From assembly GCA_038226305.1 (NCBI GenBank), contig JBBRQN010000007.1, forward strand, positions 74,251 through 138,250: a stretch of DNA of 64,000 bases, in the 5' to 3' direction. A program made the position numbers and the translations under genes. Source of the DNA: JASLDZ01 sp038226305 (GTDB lineage: Bacteria; Pseudomonadota; Alphaproteobacteria; Caulobacterales; Caulobacteraceae). Below, piece after piece: positions 1 to 8,329 of this stretch (positions within the stretch are counted from its first letter, which is position 1; every line of letters begins with the position of its first letter). The notes under the pieces are model-generated. The model made no database searches and was not told where the DNA came from. It worked only from the letters and a program-made list of their open reading frames with translations.

Positions 1-749
1 ACTACACGGATGCGGGCCTGGCCGTCGGCTACCCCGCCAGTCACCTGCCCGAGGCCCTGCCGCATCTGGACGTGGTGATCAGCGACCACGAGGGGTTCGC
101 CGACCGCTTCGACGCGCTCTTCGCTCCGCCGCCCGAACAGCTGGAGCGCATCCACGCCCTCTACCAGCCGATCGAGTTCATCGGCCCGCCCGCTCAGGCC
201 CGGCGTGAGCGCAAGGGGCGGCCGAGCGTGGTCTGGGCCAGCCGCATCTGTCGGCAGAAGCGCCCCGAACTCGTGATCGAGATCGCGCGGCTACGCCCCG
301 AGTACGACTTCGTCGTCTACGGCGACCTCTACGAACCCGAGGCCTATGCGCTGGAGGCGTTCGCAGGGGAGAACCTGCGCCATGCCGGGAGCTTCCGCAC
401 CCTTCGCGACCTTCCGACCGAGACGTTCGACGCCTTCCTCTACACCGCCCTCTACGACGGACTGCCCAACATCGTGCTGGCGGCCGGGGCGGCGGGCCTG
501 CCGGTGGTCACGGCCGCGGTGGGGGGGCTGCCCGAGGTGATCGACTCCACCACCGGCTGGCTCGTGCCGCAGGACGCCCCGGCGCAGGCCTATGCGGAAG
601 CGCTGGACCGGCTGTTCGCCGACCCGCAAGGCGGCTTCGACCGGGCGCAGGCGCTCTATGCCCGGCTCGAGGCGCGACACACGGCGCAGGCCTATCGCGA
701 GCGCATCGCCGCCCTGCGCCTGTTCGCCTCCGCGGGGACAAACGGGTGA
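1..749 (+). CDS. Glycosyltransferase family 4 (GT-B), 5' end missing
   Basis: The reading frame is open from base 3, so the N-terminus lies outside the window; about 248 residues are visible. This is the C-terminal, nucleotide-sugar-binding half of a GT-B retaining glycosyltransferase. The visible strand ASRICRQKRPELVIEIA is the usual start of the second Rossmann domain, followed by a segment that aligns with the family's E-x7-E region (YDGLPNIVLAAGAAGLPVV) and GGLPEVI. The first Glu of that motif appears as Asp and the second as Ala, so the classical pair is not conserved. It would add a sugar to a surface glycan. Its stop codon overlaps the GTG start of the next gene, suggesting translational coupling. 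Confidence 0.85.
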   Translation, partial: YTDAGLAVGYPASHLPEALPHLDVVISDHEGFADRFDALFAPPPEQLERIHALYQPIEFIGPPAQARRERKGRPSVVWASRICRQKRPELVIEIARLRPEYDFVVYGDLYEPEAYALEAFAGENLRHAGSFRTLRDLPTETFDAFLYTALYDGLPNIVLAAGAAGLPVVTAAVGGLPEVIDSTTGWLVPQDAPAQAYAEALDRLFADPQGGFDRAQALYARLEARHTAQAYRERIAALRLFASAGTNG

Positions 750-2446
750 GGCCGCGCCTTTCCGTCGTGATCGCGGGGGGCCAAGCGGACCGCCTGCGCA
801 CCACCCTCGCCAGCGTGGAGGCCGCCCTCGCCGCTTGGCGGGACGAGGCGGAGATCATCACCGCGGTGCAGGCCTCGACCCACACGGCCGCGGCCCTGGC
901 GACGGGCCTGAACGTGGCCCTTCTGGCTACGGGCGATCTGGTGGGCCGCGGCTATTTCAGAACGCTCCTCGGGGTGCTGGACGAGGCGGACGATGCGCCC
1001 CTCGTGGTGCGGCCCAAGGCCACCGTCACCTATGGGGCCCGGCCCCAGATCCGCATCCGGCACGGGCTGGAGAGCGACGCCTTCCGCACCGCGGGCCTCC
1101 TGTTCGCCGCCCCGTTCGCGCCGCCGCTGGCCGCGCGGCGCGCGCTCCTCGCCTCCCTGCCGGATCGCCCGTGGGACGCGGCCGCCGACTGGCGCTGGAC
1201 GGCCGAGACCCTGGCGATGGGTGTGCGCCATGTGGCCGTGACCGGGGCCCTGCACGTGGCGTGGTCGCCCACCCTGGCCGCCGAGCCTGCCCCCGCGGAG
1301 CCGCATTTCCTGTTCACCGGCGAAGCGATGCCGCTGGAGGTGACCGGCCGCATCCCGGCGTGGACACCGCCGCGCCTGCCCTTTGCCGGCAAGGCGGATC
1401 TGTTTGGCGGCGCGCTGGGTGATCCGGCGGCCGGTTTCCCGCCTTCGCCCCCGGCCTCCGGACGCGACGAGGGTGAGGCCTGGGACAAGCCCGCCTATGC
1501 TGCGGCCGTCGGGGTGCTCACCGGGCTGGGTCTCCTGCCTGCGGTCACCGCCGTCCTTCCCAACTACAACTACGCCCGCCACCTGGCCGACCGCCTGCGC
1601 CAGATCGACGGCCAGACCCTGCCGGTGTCGGAGATCGTGGTGCTGGACGATGCCTCCAGCGACGACAGCCTCGAGGTGGTGCGCGCCGTGGCACCCACCT
1701 TGCGCGCGCCGGTGCGGTTGATCGTCAACGCCGCCAACTCGGGCTCCGCCTTTCGGCAGTGGGAGCGGGGCGCGAAGGCGGCGCGGGGCGAGCTCGTGTG
1801 GATCGCCGAGGCCGACGATGTGGCCGAGCCCGAATTTCTCGCCGCCCTCGCCCCCGCCTTCGACGACCCCCGCACCGCCATGGCGCAGAGCCAGTCCCGC
1901 CAGCTTGGGCCCGACGGCGAGGTGGTGTGGGCCGACTACTCCCCCTACCTCGCCGAGGTGGGGGCGGAGCGTTGGGGGAAAAGCTTCTCCGCCGACGGCC
2001 GGGCGCATATCGCCGCGACGCTGACCACGATGAACACCATTCCGAACGCCAGCGCGGTGCTGTTCCGCCGCGAGGTGCTGCTGGCCGTCCTGGCCGAGGA
2101 GGCGGGGGCGCTGGCGGGCTACCGCCTGGCGGGCGACTGGCTGGTTTATCTCGGCCTGCTGGCGAGGGGGCGGTTCTATTTCTGCGACCGGGTGCTGAAC
2201 GGGCATCGGGTGCATCCCGCCAGCGTCACGCAGTCGGCGCTGACGCCCCTGGACCGGGTGCTGGAGGTCGGGCGCATGCAGGCGCAGGCGCGCGCCCGAT
2301 CGGCTCCCTCGCCGAAGGCCATCGACGCGGCCACCGCCTACCTGCAGAAACAGTACGACTGGTTCGGCCTGGCCGCGCCGGGGCGGGAGCACGTCTACGA
2401 CCATCCGAGCTTCGGGGCGCTGCGCCCACCACCGCCCCCGACCTGA
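746..2446 (+). CDS. Tandem GT2 glycosyltransferase (degenerate N-domain, intact C-domain)
   Basis: A 566-residue cytoplasmic protein with two GT-A/GT2-like domains. Residues about 1-180 have the GT2 fold pattern (LSVVIAGG, later a WDAAADWRWTAETLAMG element like the usual EDWDL-R-G) but ATGD at 61-64 replaces the DxD metal motif. Residues about 266-530 are a normal GT2 domain with AVLPNYNYARHL, LDDASSDDS (300-308) and IAEADD (353-358), and an ending (GDWLVYLGLLARGRFYF) typical of family 2. The GTG start overlaps the previous stop. It probably transfers a sugar onto the polysaccharide or onto a surface protein; donor and acceptor cannot be read from the sequence. Confidence 0.82.
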   Translation: MRPRLSVVIAGGQADRLRTTLASVEAALAAWRDEAEIITAVQASTHTAAALATGLNVALLATGDLVGRGYFRTLLGVLDEADDAPLVVRPKATVTYGARPQIRIRHGLESDAFRTAGLLFAAPFAPPLAARRALLASLPDRPWDAAADWRWTAETLAMGVRHVAVTGALHVAWSPTLAAEPAPAEPHFLFTGEAMPLEVTGRIPAWTPPRLPFAGKADLFGGALGDPAAGFPPSPPASGRDEGEAWDKPAYAAAVGVLTGLGLLPAVTAVLPNYNYARHLADRLRQIDGQTLPVSEIVVLDDASSDDSLEVVRAVAPTLRAPVRLIVNAANSGSAFRQWERGAKAARGELVWIAEADDVAEPEFLAALAPAFDDPRTAMAQSQSRQLGPDGEVVWADYSPYLAEVGAERWGKSFSADGRAHIAATLTTMNTIPNASAVLFRREVLLAVLAEEAGALAGYRLAGDWLVYLGLLARGRFYFCDRVLNGHRVHPASVTQSALTPLDRVLEVGRMQAQARARSAPSPKAIDAATAYLQKQYDWFGLAAPGREHVYDHPSFGALRPPPPPT

Positions 2447-2540
2447 CCGCCACGCGTGAGCGAGCCGCAGTTGCGATCCTCGCCAGCGAAAGAGACACTG
2501 CAACGCCCGCTCAGATGCAGGCAGAGGAACTCGCCCGCCT

Positions 2541-3338
2541 ATGTTTCGACTGTATCAAAACGGTTTCTCGATGGTCGACACCGTTCGCGTGGTGCTGGCG
2601 CAGCTCGACTTCGTGATGGAACCCACAGACCGGGTGCTGGACGTGGGCTGCGGCGCCGGCGGGCTCGTCTATGAGTTTCGCGACCAGGGCTTCGACGGCT
2701 GGGGCTTCGACATCCACGACCGGGTGACCTACCGCGACCCTGCCGACAAGCGCTTCTTCGGCTTCACCGAAGACGTGGGCCGCACGACCGCCGACACCAC
2801 GGTGGATCCGAACAGCTATCTGATGCCGTTCCCGGACAATACGTTCGACCTGATCGTCTCCACCTCGGTGATGGAGCACGTGCTCGACCTCGACGCCTTC
2901 ATGCGCGAGGGGCACCGGGTGCTGAAGCCGGGCGGCATCGGCCTGCACTTCTATCCCTCGCGGAACATGCTGGTGGAGCCGCACATCTACGTGCCGCTGG
3001 GCACGCGCCTGCAGAAGAAGTGGTGGTTCGACCTGTGGGCGGCCTTGGGCGTGCGCAATGAATGGGAAGAGGGCATGCCCGCCAAGCAGGTGGCCCAGAT
3101 CAACTACGACTACTCCAAGACGGGCATCAGCTATCTCACCTGGAAGGAGATCCTCGCTAGGGCCGGAAACTACTTCTGGGAAGTGCGCGACGAGACGCCC
3201 AAGTTCCTTCACAAGGATTCTCTGAAAGAGAATCTGCGATCGAAATGGCGGGCGATCCGGCAGCCGAAGCCCCTGCGCTCGTACTCGCTGACCCAGCGAT
3301 CCAAGCTGCTTTACACCCGCAAGAAGGACGCGGCCTGA
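2541..3338 (+). CDS. Class I SAM-dependent methyltransferase
   Basis: A 265-residue soluble methyltransferase. The SAM-binding motif I is VLDVGCGAGG (about residues 33-42), the acidic strand-2 end is WGFDIHD, and motif post-II is SVMEHVLDLDAFMREGHRVL followed by KPGG, the pattern of the Methyltransf_11 group. Its place between glycosyltransferases and the ABC exporter suggests it methylates a sugar or a lipid-linked glycan, perhaps as a capping reaction, but the acceptor is unknown. The ATG start is chosen because the SAM domain begins shortly after it and nothing conserved lies upstream. Confidence 0.8.
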   Translation: MFRLYQNGFSMVDTVRVVLAQLDFVMEPTDRVLDVGCGAGGLVYEFRDQGFDGWGFDIHDRVTYRDPADKRFFGFTEDVGRTTADTTVDPNSYLMPFPDNTFDLIVSTSVMEHVLDLDAFMREGHRVLKPGGIGLHFYPSRNMLVEPHIYVPLGTRLQKKWWFDLWAALGVRNEWEEGMPAKQVAQINYDYSKTGISYLTWKEILARAGNYFWEVRDETPKFLHKDSLKENLRSKWRAIRQPKPLRSYSLTQRSKLLYTRKKDAA

Positions 3339-3503
3339 GAACCGGATGCGATCTCCCGGCAGGCAGGCGGCAGCCGGCAGACCCGCGTCAGGGTTGCCCC
3401 GGCCGGGGAGGCGCGATAGACGGATCGAATTGTCCGGGCCTCTAGAAATCAGCCCCCCGCATACCGGCAGCCTGCATCGGCAAGCCGCTTTTCTGGAACG
3501 AGC

Positions 3504-4337
3504 GTGACGGAAACGACCACCCATCTGGCCGCGCGCGGATCGTATGCGGTCGAGGTGCAGGGCGCGGCCAAGGAATTCGCGAACTCCCTGCGGGGAGCCC
3601 GCATTTGGCGCGTTCTGGCCATGAACGACATTCTGGCGCGCTACCGCGGGTCGCTCATCGGCCCGTTCTGGATCACCCTGACCCAGGGTGCCTTCGTGCT
3701 CGGGATCGGGCTGCTCTATTCGCAGCTCTTCAAGATGTCGACGAAGGACTACATCCCGCTTCTCGCCAACGGCGTGATCCTGTGGGGCCTGTTCGCCAGC
3801 ATCATTCTGGAGGGCTGCGAGACGTTCATCTACAGCGCCTCCATCATCAAGCAGACGTCGCTGCCCCTTCCCTCGTTCCTGTGGCGGGTGGTGACGCGCA
3901 ACCTGATCATCTTCCTGCATCAGGCCGTGGTGCTGGTCATCGTGGCGCTCTGGTTTGGCTACCTCCTGAAGATCCAGCTCTGGTGGGCCGTGATCGGGAT
4001 CGCGCTCGGCGTCGTCAACGTGGCGTGGATGGGCCTCGTGGTCGGCATCATCTGCACCCGCTTCCGCGACATGCCGCAGGTGATCGGCTCGGCCATGCAG
4101 ATGCTGTTCTTCCTGACGCCGGTGCTGTGGGATCCCAAGCAGGCCTCGCCGAAGGCCGCGGCGCTGCTGTCGGTCAACCCATTCTATCACATGCTCGCCG
4201 TGACCCGGGATCCGCTCATGGGGCGCACGCCGCACCTGAACAGCTTCATCGTGCTCATCGTCATGGCGGTGGTGGGCTGGCTGGCGGCCTTCGCCTTCTT
4301 CGCGGGCGTCCGTCGCCGCGTCGTCCACTATCTCTGA
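3504..4337 (+). CDS. wzm: ABC-2 type polysaccharide export permease (Wzm-like)
   Basis: A 277-residue inner-membrane permease with about six hydrophobic segments after a 40-residue cytoplasmic N-terminus. Family signs are ILARYRGSLIGPFW before the first membrane segment and FLTPVLWDP...VNPFYHMLAVTRDPLMG near the end, typical of O-antigen/capsule exporters of the Wzm/KpsM type. With the ATPase encoded 6 bases downstream it would move undecaprenyl-linked glycan across the inner membrane. The start is a GTG with a weak GGAA upstream; the first internal ATG would remove the conserved N-terminal helix. Confidence 0.9.
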   Translation: MTETTTHLAARGSYAVEVQGAAKEFANSLRGARIWRVLAMNDILARYRGSLIGPFWITLTQGAFVLGIGLLYSQLFKMSTKDYIPLLANGVILWGLFASIILEGCETFIYSASIIKQTSLPLPSFLWRVVTRNLIIFLHQAVVLVIVALWFGYLLKIQLWWAVIGIALGVVNVAWMGLVVGIICTRFRDMPQVIGSAMQMLFFLTPVLWDPKQASPKAAALLSVNPFYHMLAVTRDPLMGRTPHLNSFIVLIVMAVVGWLAAFAFFAGVRRRVVHYL

Positions 4338-4343
4338 GCGATC

Positions 4344-5135
4344 ATGGCCAGCATCGACGTTCGCGGACTCACGATCCAGTTTCCGGTCTACGGAGCCGAC
4401 ACGCGCTCCATCAAGCGCCACTTCACGCGGATCGCCGTGGGCGGGATGCTGGGCCGTCGCAAGGGCTCGAGCCTGCCGGTCGTGGTCGCCCTGCAGAACA
4501 TCAGCCTCAGCCTCAAGTCCGGCGACCGCCTCGGCCTGATCGGGTTCAACGGCGCGGGCAAGACCACGCTCCTGCGCGCCCTGGCCGGCGTCTACACCCC
4601 TGACGAGGGCACCGTGACCGTGACCGGTCGCATCGCCTCCCTGCTCGACGTGGGCGTCGGCATGGACATGTTCGCCACGGGCTATGAGAACATCCGCCTG
4701 CGCGGCCTGATCGCGGGCCTCAGCGACAAGCAGATCAAGGCCAAGGTCGACGAGATCGCCGCCTTCTCGGGCCTCGGTTCCTACCTGGCTATGCCGCTCA
4801 AGGCCTATTCCTCCGGCATGCAGGGCCGCCTGGCCTTCGCCGTCGCCACTTCCATCGAGTGCGACGTGCTGCTCATGGACGAGTGGCTGTCGGTGGGCGA
4901 CGTGAACTTCCGCGCCCAGGCGCAGGCCCGGCTGATGTCGCTGGTGAACCAGTCGTCCATCGTCGTCCTGGCCAGCCACGACCCGACGCTGGTGAAGACG
5001 CTCTGCAACAAGTTCATCGTTCTGGACGGCGGCCACGCTTCCGAGGTCTACGACGTTGAACTCATGGACGACGTCTACAGCGGCGTCGTGGGCGGGGTTG
5101 GATCGCTTCTGCCGCAGCCGGTCGCTGCCGAATAA
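4344..5135 (+). CDS. wzt: ABC polysaccharide exporter ATPase (Wzt-like, short form)
   Basis: A 263-residue ABC ATPase and partner of the Wzm-like permease. Walker A is GFNGAGKTT (67-75), the signature is YSSGMQGRLAFAVA (155-168, SSGMQ in place of LSGGQ, as usual in this family) and Walker B is VLLMDE (175-180). The chain ends soon after the nucleotide-binding domain, so the extra C-terminal carbohydrate-binding domain of E. coli O8/O9a Wzt is absent. This suggests export without Wzt-mediated recognition of a terminal cap, as for the short-form ATPases. Confidence 0.9.
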   Translation: MASIDVRGLTIQFPVYGADTRSIKRHFTRIAVGGMLGRRKGSSLPVVVALQNISLSLKSGDRLGLIGFNGAGKTTLLRALAGVYTPDEGTVTVTGRIASLLDVGVGMDMFATGYENIRLRGLIAGLSDKQIKAKVDEIAAFSGLGSYLAMPLKAYSSGMQGRLAFAVATSIECDVLLMDEWLSVGDVNFRAQAQARLMSLVNQSSIVVLASHDPTLVKTLCNKFIVLDGGHASEVYDVELMDDVYSGVVGGVGSLLPQPVAAE

Positions 5136-5183
5136 TTCACTTTCAGGGGTCCGACCGCGCTTACCGGCGCGGCGGTTGAACGC

Positions 5184-6485
5184 ATGGAAATCACCGTCGT
5201 CGGCCTGGGAAAGCTGGGCTCTCCGCTGGCTGCCGTGCTGGCCTCCAAAGGCCACACCGTCATCGGCGTGGACCTGAACGCCTACTTCGTGGACTCGCTG
5301 AATGCGGGCAAGGCCCCGGTGGTCGAGCCCCGGCTGCAGGAACTCATCGACGCCTCAAAGGGCCGCCTGCGCGCCACGCGGGACTATGCGGAGGCCATCC
5401 CGCACACCGACATCAGCTTCATCATCGTGCCCACCCCCTCCGACCAGACGGGCAAGTTCTCCAACCGCTATGTGCTGGATGCGGTGGAGGCCATCGGTCA
5501 CGCCCTGCGCGGCACTGACCGCTATCACGTGGTCAACATCACCTCGACCGTGATGCCCGGCTCCACCGGCGGCGAGATCCGGGCGGCGCTGGAGAAGGCT
5601 TCCGGCCGTACGGTGGGCGACAATCTGGGCCTCACCTACAACCCCGAGTTCATCGCCCTGGGTTCGGTGGTGCGCAACATGCTCTACCCGGACATGATCC
5701 TCATCGGCGAGAGCGACGCCAAAGCCGGCGACACGCTGGAGGCCGTCTACAAGACCTCCACCGAGAACTCGCCGCCGTTCCAGCGCATGAACCTCGTCAA
5801 CGCCGAGATCACCAAGATCAGCGTCAACACCTACGTCACCATGAAGATCAGCTTCGCAAACATGCTCTCCGGCGTGTGCGAGACCATCCCCGGTGCGGAC
5901 GTGGCGGTGGTCACCGAGGCGCTCGGCAAGGACACCCGCATCGGCGGCAAGTATCTGCAGGGCGCCCTCGGCTACGGCGGCCCGTGCTTCCCGCGCGACA
6001 ACGTGGCGTTCTCCAAGCTCGCCCGCGACAACGGCGCCCGCGCCGACCTCGCGGAAGCCACCGACGCCATCAACCACCACCAGGTCACCCGCGTCAGCGA
6101 GCTGGTGCGCGCCAACCTCAACGGCGCAGACACCGTCGCCATCCTCGGCATGGCCTACAAGCCCGACACCCCGGTCATCGAAGAGAGCCAGGGCGTGATG
6201 ATCGCCCGCGATCTGGCCGGGCAGGGCGTGCGCGTGCGCGTGTTCGACCCCCTGGCGATGGACGCCACCCGCGCCGCTTTGGGCGACAACGTGCGCTATG
6301 CCTCCACGCTGGAGGAGGCGGTGGAGGGTGCGGCGCTGGTCGTGATCGCCACGCCTTCGGCCGAGTACCGCGACATCGCGGCGAAGCTGGCCGACCACCC
6401 CTCGAAACCTGTGGTCATCGACTGCTGGCGGATGGCCGCCTTTGCGCCGGGTGGCCGCGTGGTGCAGATCGGTCGCGGCGCCTGA
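5184..6485 (+). CDS. Nucleotide-sugar dehydrogenase (UDP-glucose/UDP-HexNAc 6-dehydrogenase family)
   Basis: A 433-residue NAD-dependent four-electron dehydrogenase that would oxidise a UDP-sugar to its uronic acid. The N-terminal Rossmann motif is VVGLGKLGSPLA (5-16), ITSTVMPGS (119-127) contacts the cofactor in the family, Lys211 and Asn215 lie in the active-site helix, and the catalytic thiol is Cys268 in GYGGPCFPRD. The C-terminal domain has AILGMAYKPDTP. The GGPCFP context is closer to UDP-glucose dehydrogenases than to WecC, but the exact substrate is uncertain. It supplies an acidic sugar to the glycan cluster. Confidence 0.87.
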   Translation: MEITVVGLGKLGSPLAAVLASKGHTVIGVDLNAYFVDSLNAGKAPVVEPRLQELIDASKGRLRATRDYAEAIPHTDISFIIVPTPSDQTGKFSNRYVLDAVEAIGHALRGTDRYHVVNITSTVMPGSTGGEIRAALEKASGRTVGDNLGLTYNPEFIALGSVVRNMLYPDMILIGESDAKAGDTLEAVYKTSTENSPPFQRMNLVNAEITKISVNTYVTMKISFANMLSGVCETIPGADVAVVTEALGKDTRIGGKYLQGALGYGGPCFPRDNVAFSKLARDNGARADLAEATDAINHHQVTRVSELVRANLNGADTVAILGMAYKPDTPVIEESQGVMIARDLAGQGVRVRVFDPLAMDATRAALGDNVRYASTLEEAVEGAALVVIATPSAEYRDIAAKLADHPSKPVVIDCWRMAAFAPGGRVVQIGRGA

Positions 6486-6537
6486 CCTCCTTCGCCCCTA
6501 TCTGAAGCGTCACGAGACAGCGGCGCGGAGACCTTCA

Positions 6538-7338
6538 ATGACAGACCTTCAGATCCGCCCCGGCGCCGGCGTCGACGACGTGCAGGAGTACTGGAACCGG
6601 CGCCCCTGCAACATCCGCCACAGCCGCGCCCCCATGGGCACCAAGCAGTACTTCGACGAGGTCGAAGAGCGGAAATACATGGTCGAGCCGCACATCGTGC
6701 CCTTCGCCGATTTCGCGAAGTGGAAGGGCAAGAAGGTGCTCGAGATCGGCTGCGGCCTCGGCACCGACGCCACCAACTTCGCCCGCGCAGGTGCGGACTA
6801 CGTTGCGATCGACCTTTCGGAAGAGAGCGTGAAGATCGCCCGCCAGCGGTTCGAGCTCTTCGGCCTGAAGGGCACGTTCTACGTCGGCAACTCCGAGGAG
6901 CTATCGTCCATCGTCAAGGAACGCGACTTCGACCTGATCTATTCGTTCGGCGTCATCCACCACACGCCCGATCCGGCTTCGGTGATCCGCGAGGCCCGCA
7001 AGCTGATCGCGAAGGACGGCCATCTCAAGCTGATGCTCTATGCCCGCGACAGCTGGAAAGACATCATGATCGACGCCGGCCTCGACCAGCCCGAGGCCCA
7101 GACCGGCTGCCCCATCGCCTTCCGCTACACCCATGCCGAGGTGGAGGCGCTGCTGGCGCAGGGCGGCTTTGCGGCCGACCACATCGAGAACGCGCACATC
7201 TTCCCCTACGTGATCGAGAAGTACATCCAGTACGAGTACGAGCTGCAGCCCTGGTTCAAGGCCATGCCGGGCGAGATGTTCGAGGCGCTGGAGCGGCGGA
7301 TGGGCTGGCACCTTCTGATCGACGGCCACCCGGTCTAA
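6538..7338 (+). CDS. Class I SAM-dependent methyltransferase
   Basis: A 266-residue methyltransferase. SAM motif I is VLEIGCGLGTDATNFA, the strand-2 acidic end is VAIDLSEESV, and FDLIYSFGVIHHTPDP is the typical post-II element of Methyltransf_11 proteins. The ATG at 6538 is preferred because it has a purine-rich GCGGAG upstream and starts just before the first conserved helix; an in-frame extension back to 6442 overlaps the dehydrogenase and lacks conserved features. It sits 9 bases before the epimerase gene and probably methylates a sugar of the same glycan. The acceptor is unknown. Confidence 0.82.
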   Translation: MTDLQIRPGAGVDDVQEYWNRRPCNIRHSRAPMGTKQYFDEVEERKYMVEPHIVPFADFAKWKGKKVLEIGCGLGTDATNFARAGADYVAIDLSEESVKIARQRFELFGLKGTFYVGNSEELSSIVKERDFDLIYSFGVIHHTPDPASVIREARKLIAKDGHLKLMLYARDSWKDIMIDAGLDQPEAQTGCPIAFRYTHAEVEALLAQGGFAADHIENAHIFPYVIEKYIQYEYELQPWFKAMPGEMFEALERRMGWHLLIDGHPV

Positions 7339-7347
7339 GAAGCGCCC

Positions 7348-8316
7348 ATGAAATCAGCACTCGTTCTCGGCGCCGGTGGGTTCATCGGCGGGCACTTGGT
7401 GAAGCGCCTCAAGCGTGAGGGCTTCTGGGTGCGTGGCGTCGATCTGAAGTTCAACGAGCACGCCGAGACAGAGTCCGATGACTTCGTCATCGCCGACCTG
7501 CGCGACGCGAACACCGTGCGCGCCGTGATCGACCGCCGCTTCGACGAGGTCTACCAGCTGGCCGCCGACATGGGCGGGGCGGGCTACATCTTCACCGGCG
7601 AGCACGACGCCGACATCATGCACAACTCGGCGACCATCAACCTCAACGTCGCCGACGCCGCCCACAAGCGCAACGTCAAGCGGGTGTTCTACTCGTCGTC
7701 GGCCTGCATGTACCCCGAGCACAACCAGCTCGATCCGGACAATCCGAACTGCGAAGAGAGCTCGGCCTACCCCGCCAATCCGGACAGCGAGTACGGCTGG
7801 GAGAAGCTGTTCTCGGAGCGCCTGTTCCTCGCCTACAACCGCAACCACGGCATGCAGAACCGGGTGGCGCGCTACCACAACATCTTCGGGCCCGAAGGCA
7901 CCTGGGACGGGGGCAAGGAGAAGGCCCCGGCCGCCATGTGCAGGAAGATCGCCCAGGCCAACTCGGGCGACACCATCGAGATGTGGGGCGACGGGCTGCA
8001 GACCCGCAGCTTCCTCTACGTCGACGAATGCATCGAGGGCTCGATCCGGCTCCTGCGGTCCGACTTCTCAGGCCCGGTGAACGTGGGCTCGGACGAGATG
8101 GTCACCATCAACCAGCTCGTGGGCATGGTGGCCGACATTGCGGGCAAGCGGATCCACATCCACCACATTCCCGGCCCCACCGGCGTGCGCGGCAGGAACT
8201 CCGACAACCGCCTGATCGAGGAACGCCTCGGCTGGCGCCCCAACGCCCGCCTCGTGCAGGGCCTCGAAAAGACCTACGCCTGGATCGAACGCCAGGTGAT
8301 GCGCAACGCGGCCTGA
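7348..8316 (+). CDS. GDP-mannose 3,5-epimerase-like NAD-dependent epimerase
   Basis: A 322-residue short-chain dehydrogenase/reductase of the extended type. GAGGFIGGHL (8-17) binds NAD; Tyr149 and Lys153 form the YxxxK pair. Features specific to the GDP-mannose 3,5-epimerase group are SSACMYPE with Cys120 at the catalytic cysteine place, and FGPEGTWDGGKEKAPAAMCRK, which closely resembles the plant enzyme. It would convert GDP-D-mannose to GDP-L-galactose (or GDP-L-gulose). The GDP-mannose-consuming enzymes Gmd and GDP-fucose synthase lie in the same cluster. Function is inferred from family signatures. Confidence 0.83.
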   Translation: MKSALVLGAGGFIGGHLVKRLKREGFWVRGVDLKFNEHAETESDDFVIADLRDANTVRAVIDRRFDEVYQLAADMGGAGYIFTGEHDADIMHNSATINLNVADAAHKRNVKRVFYSSSACMYPEHNQLDPDNPNCEESSAYPANPDSEYGWEKLFSERLFLAYNRNHGMQNRVARYHNIFGPEGTWDGGKEKAPAAMCRKIAQANSGDTIEMWGDGLQTRSFLYVDECIEGSIRLLRSDFSGPVNVGSDEMVTINQLVGMVADIAGKRIHIHHIPGPTGVRGRNSDNRLIEERLGWRPNARLVQGLEKTYAWIERQVMRNAA

Positions 8317-8329
8317 GGCGCGGGCGGCG

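Noticed and set aside
3397..3408. GC palindrome CCCCGGCCGGGG before the ABC permease
   Set aside because: Short, of low complexity and without a T-run; expected by chance in DNA of this composition.
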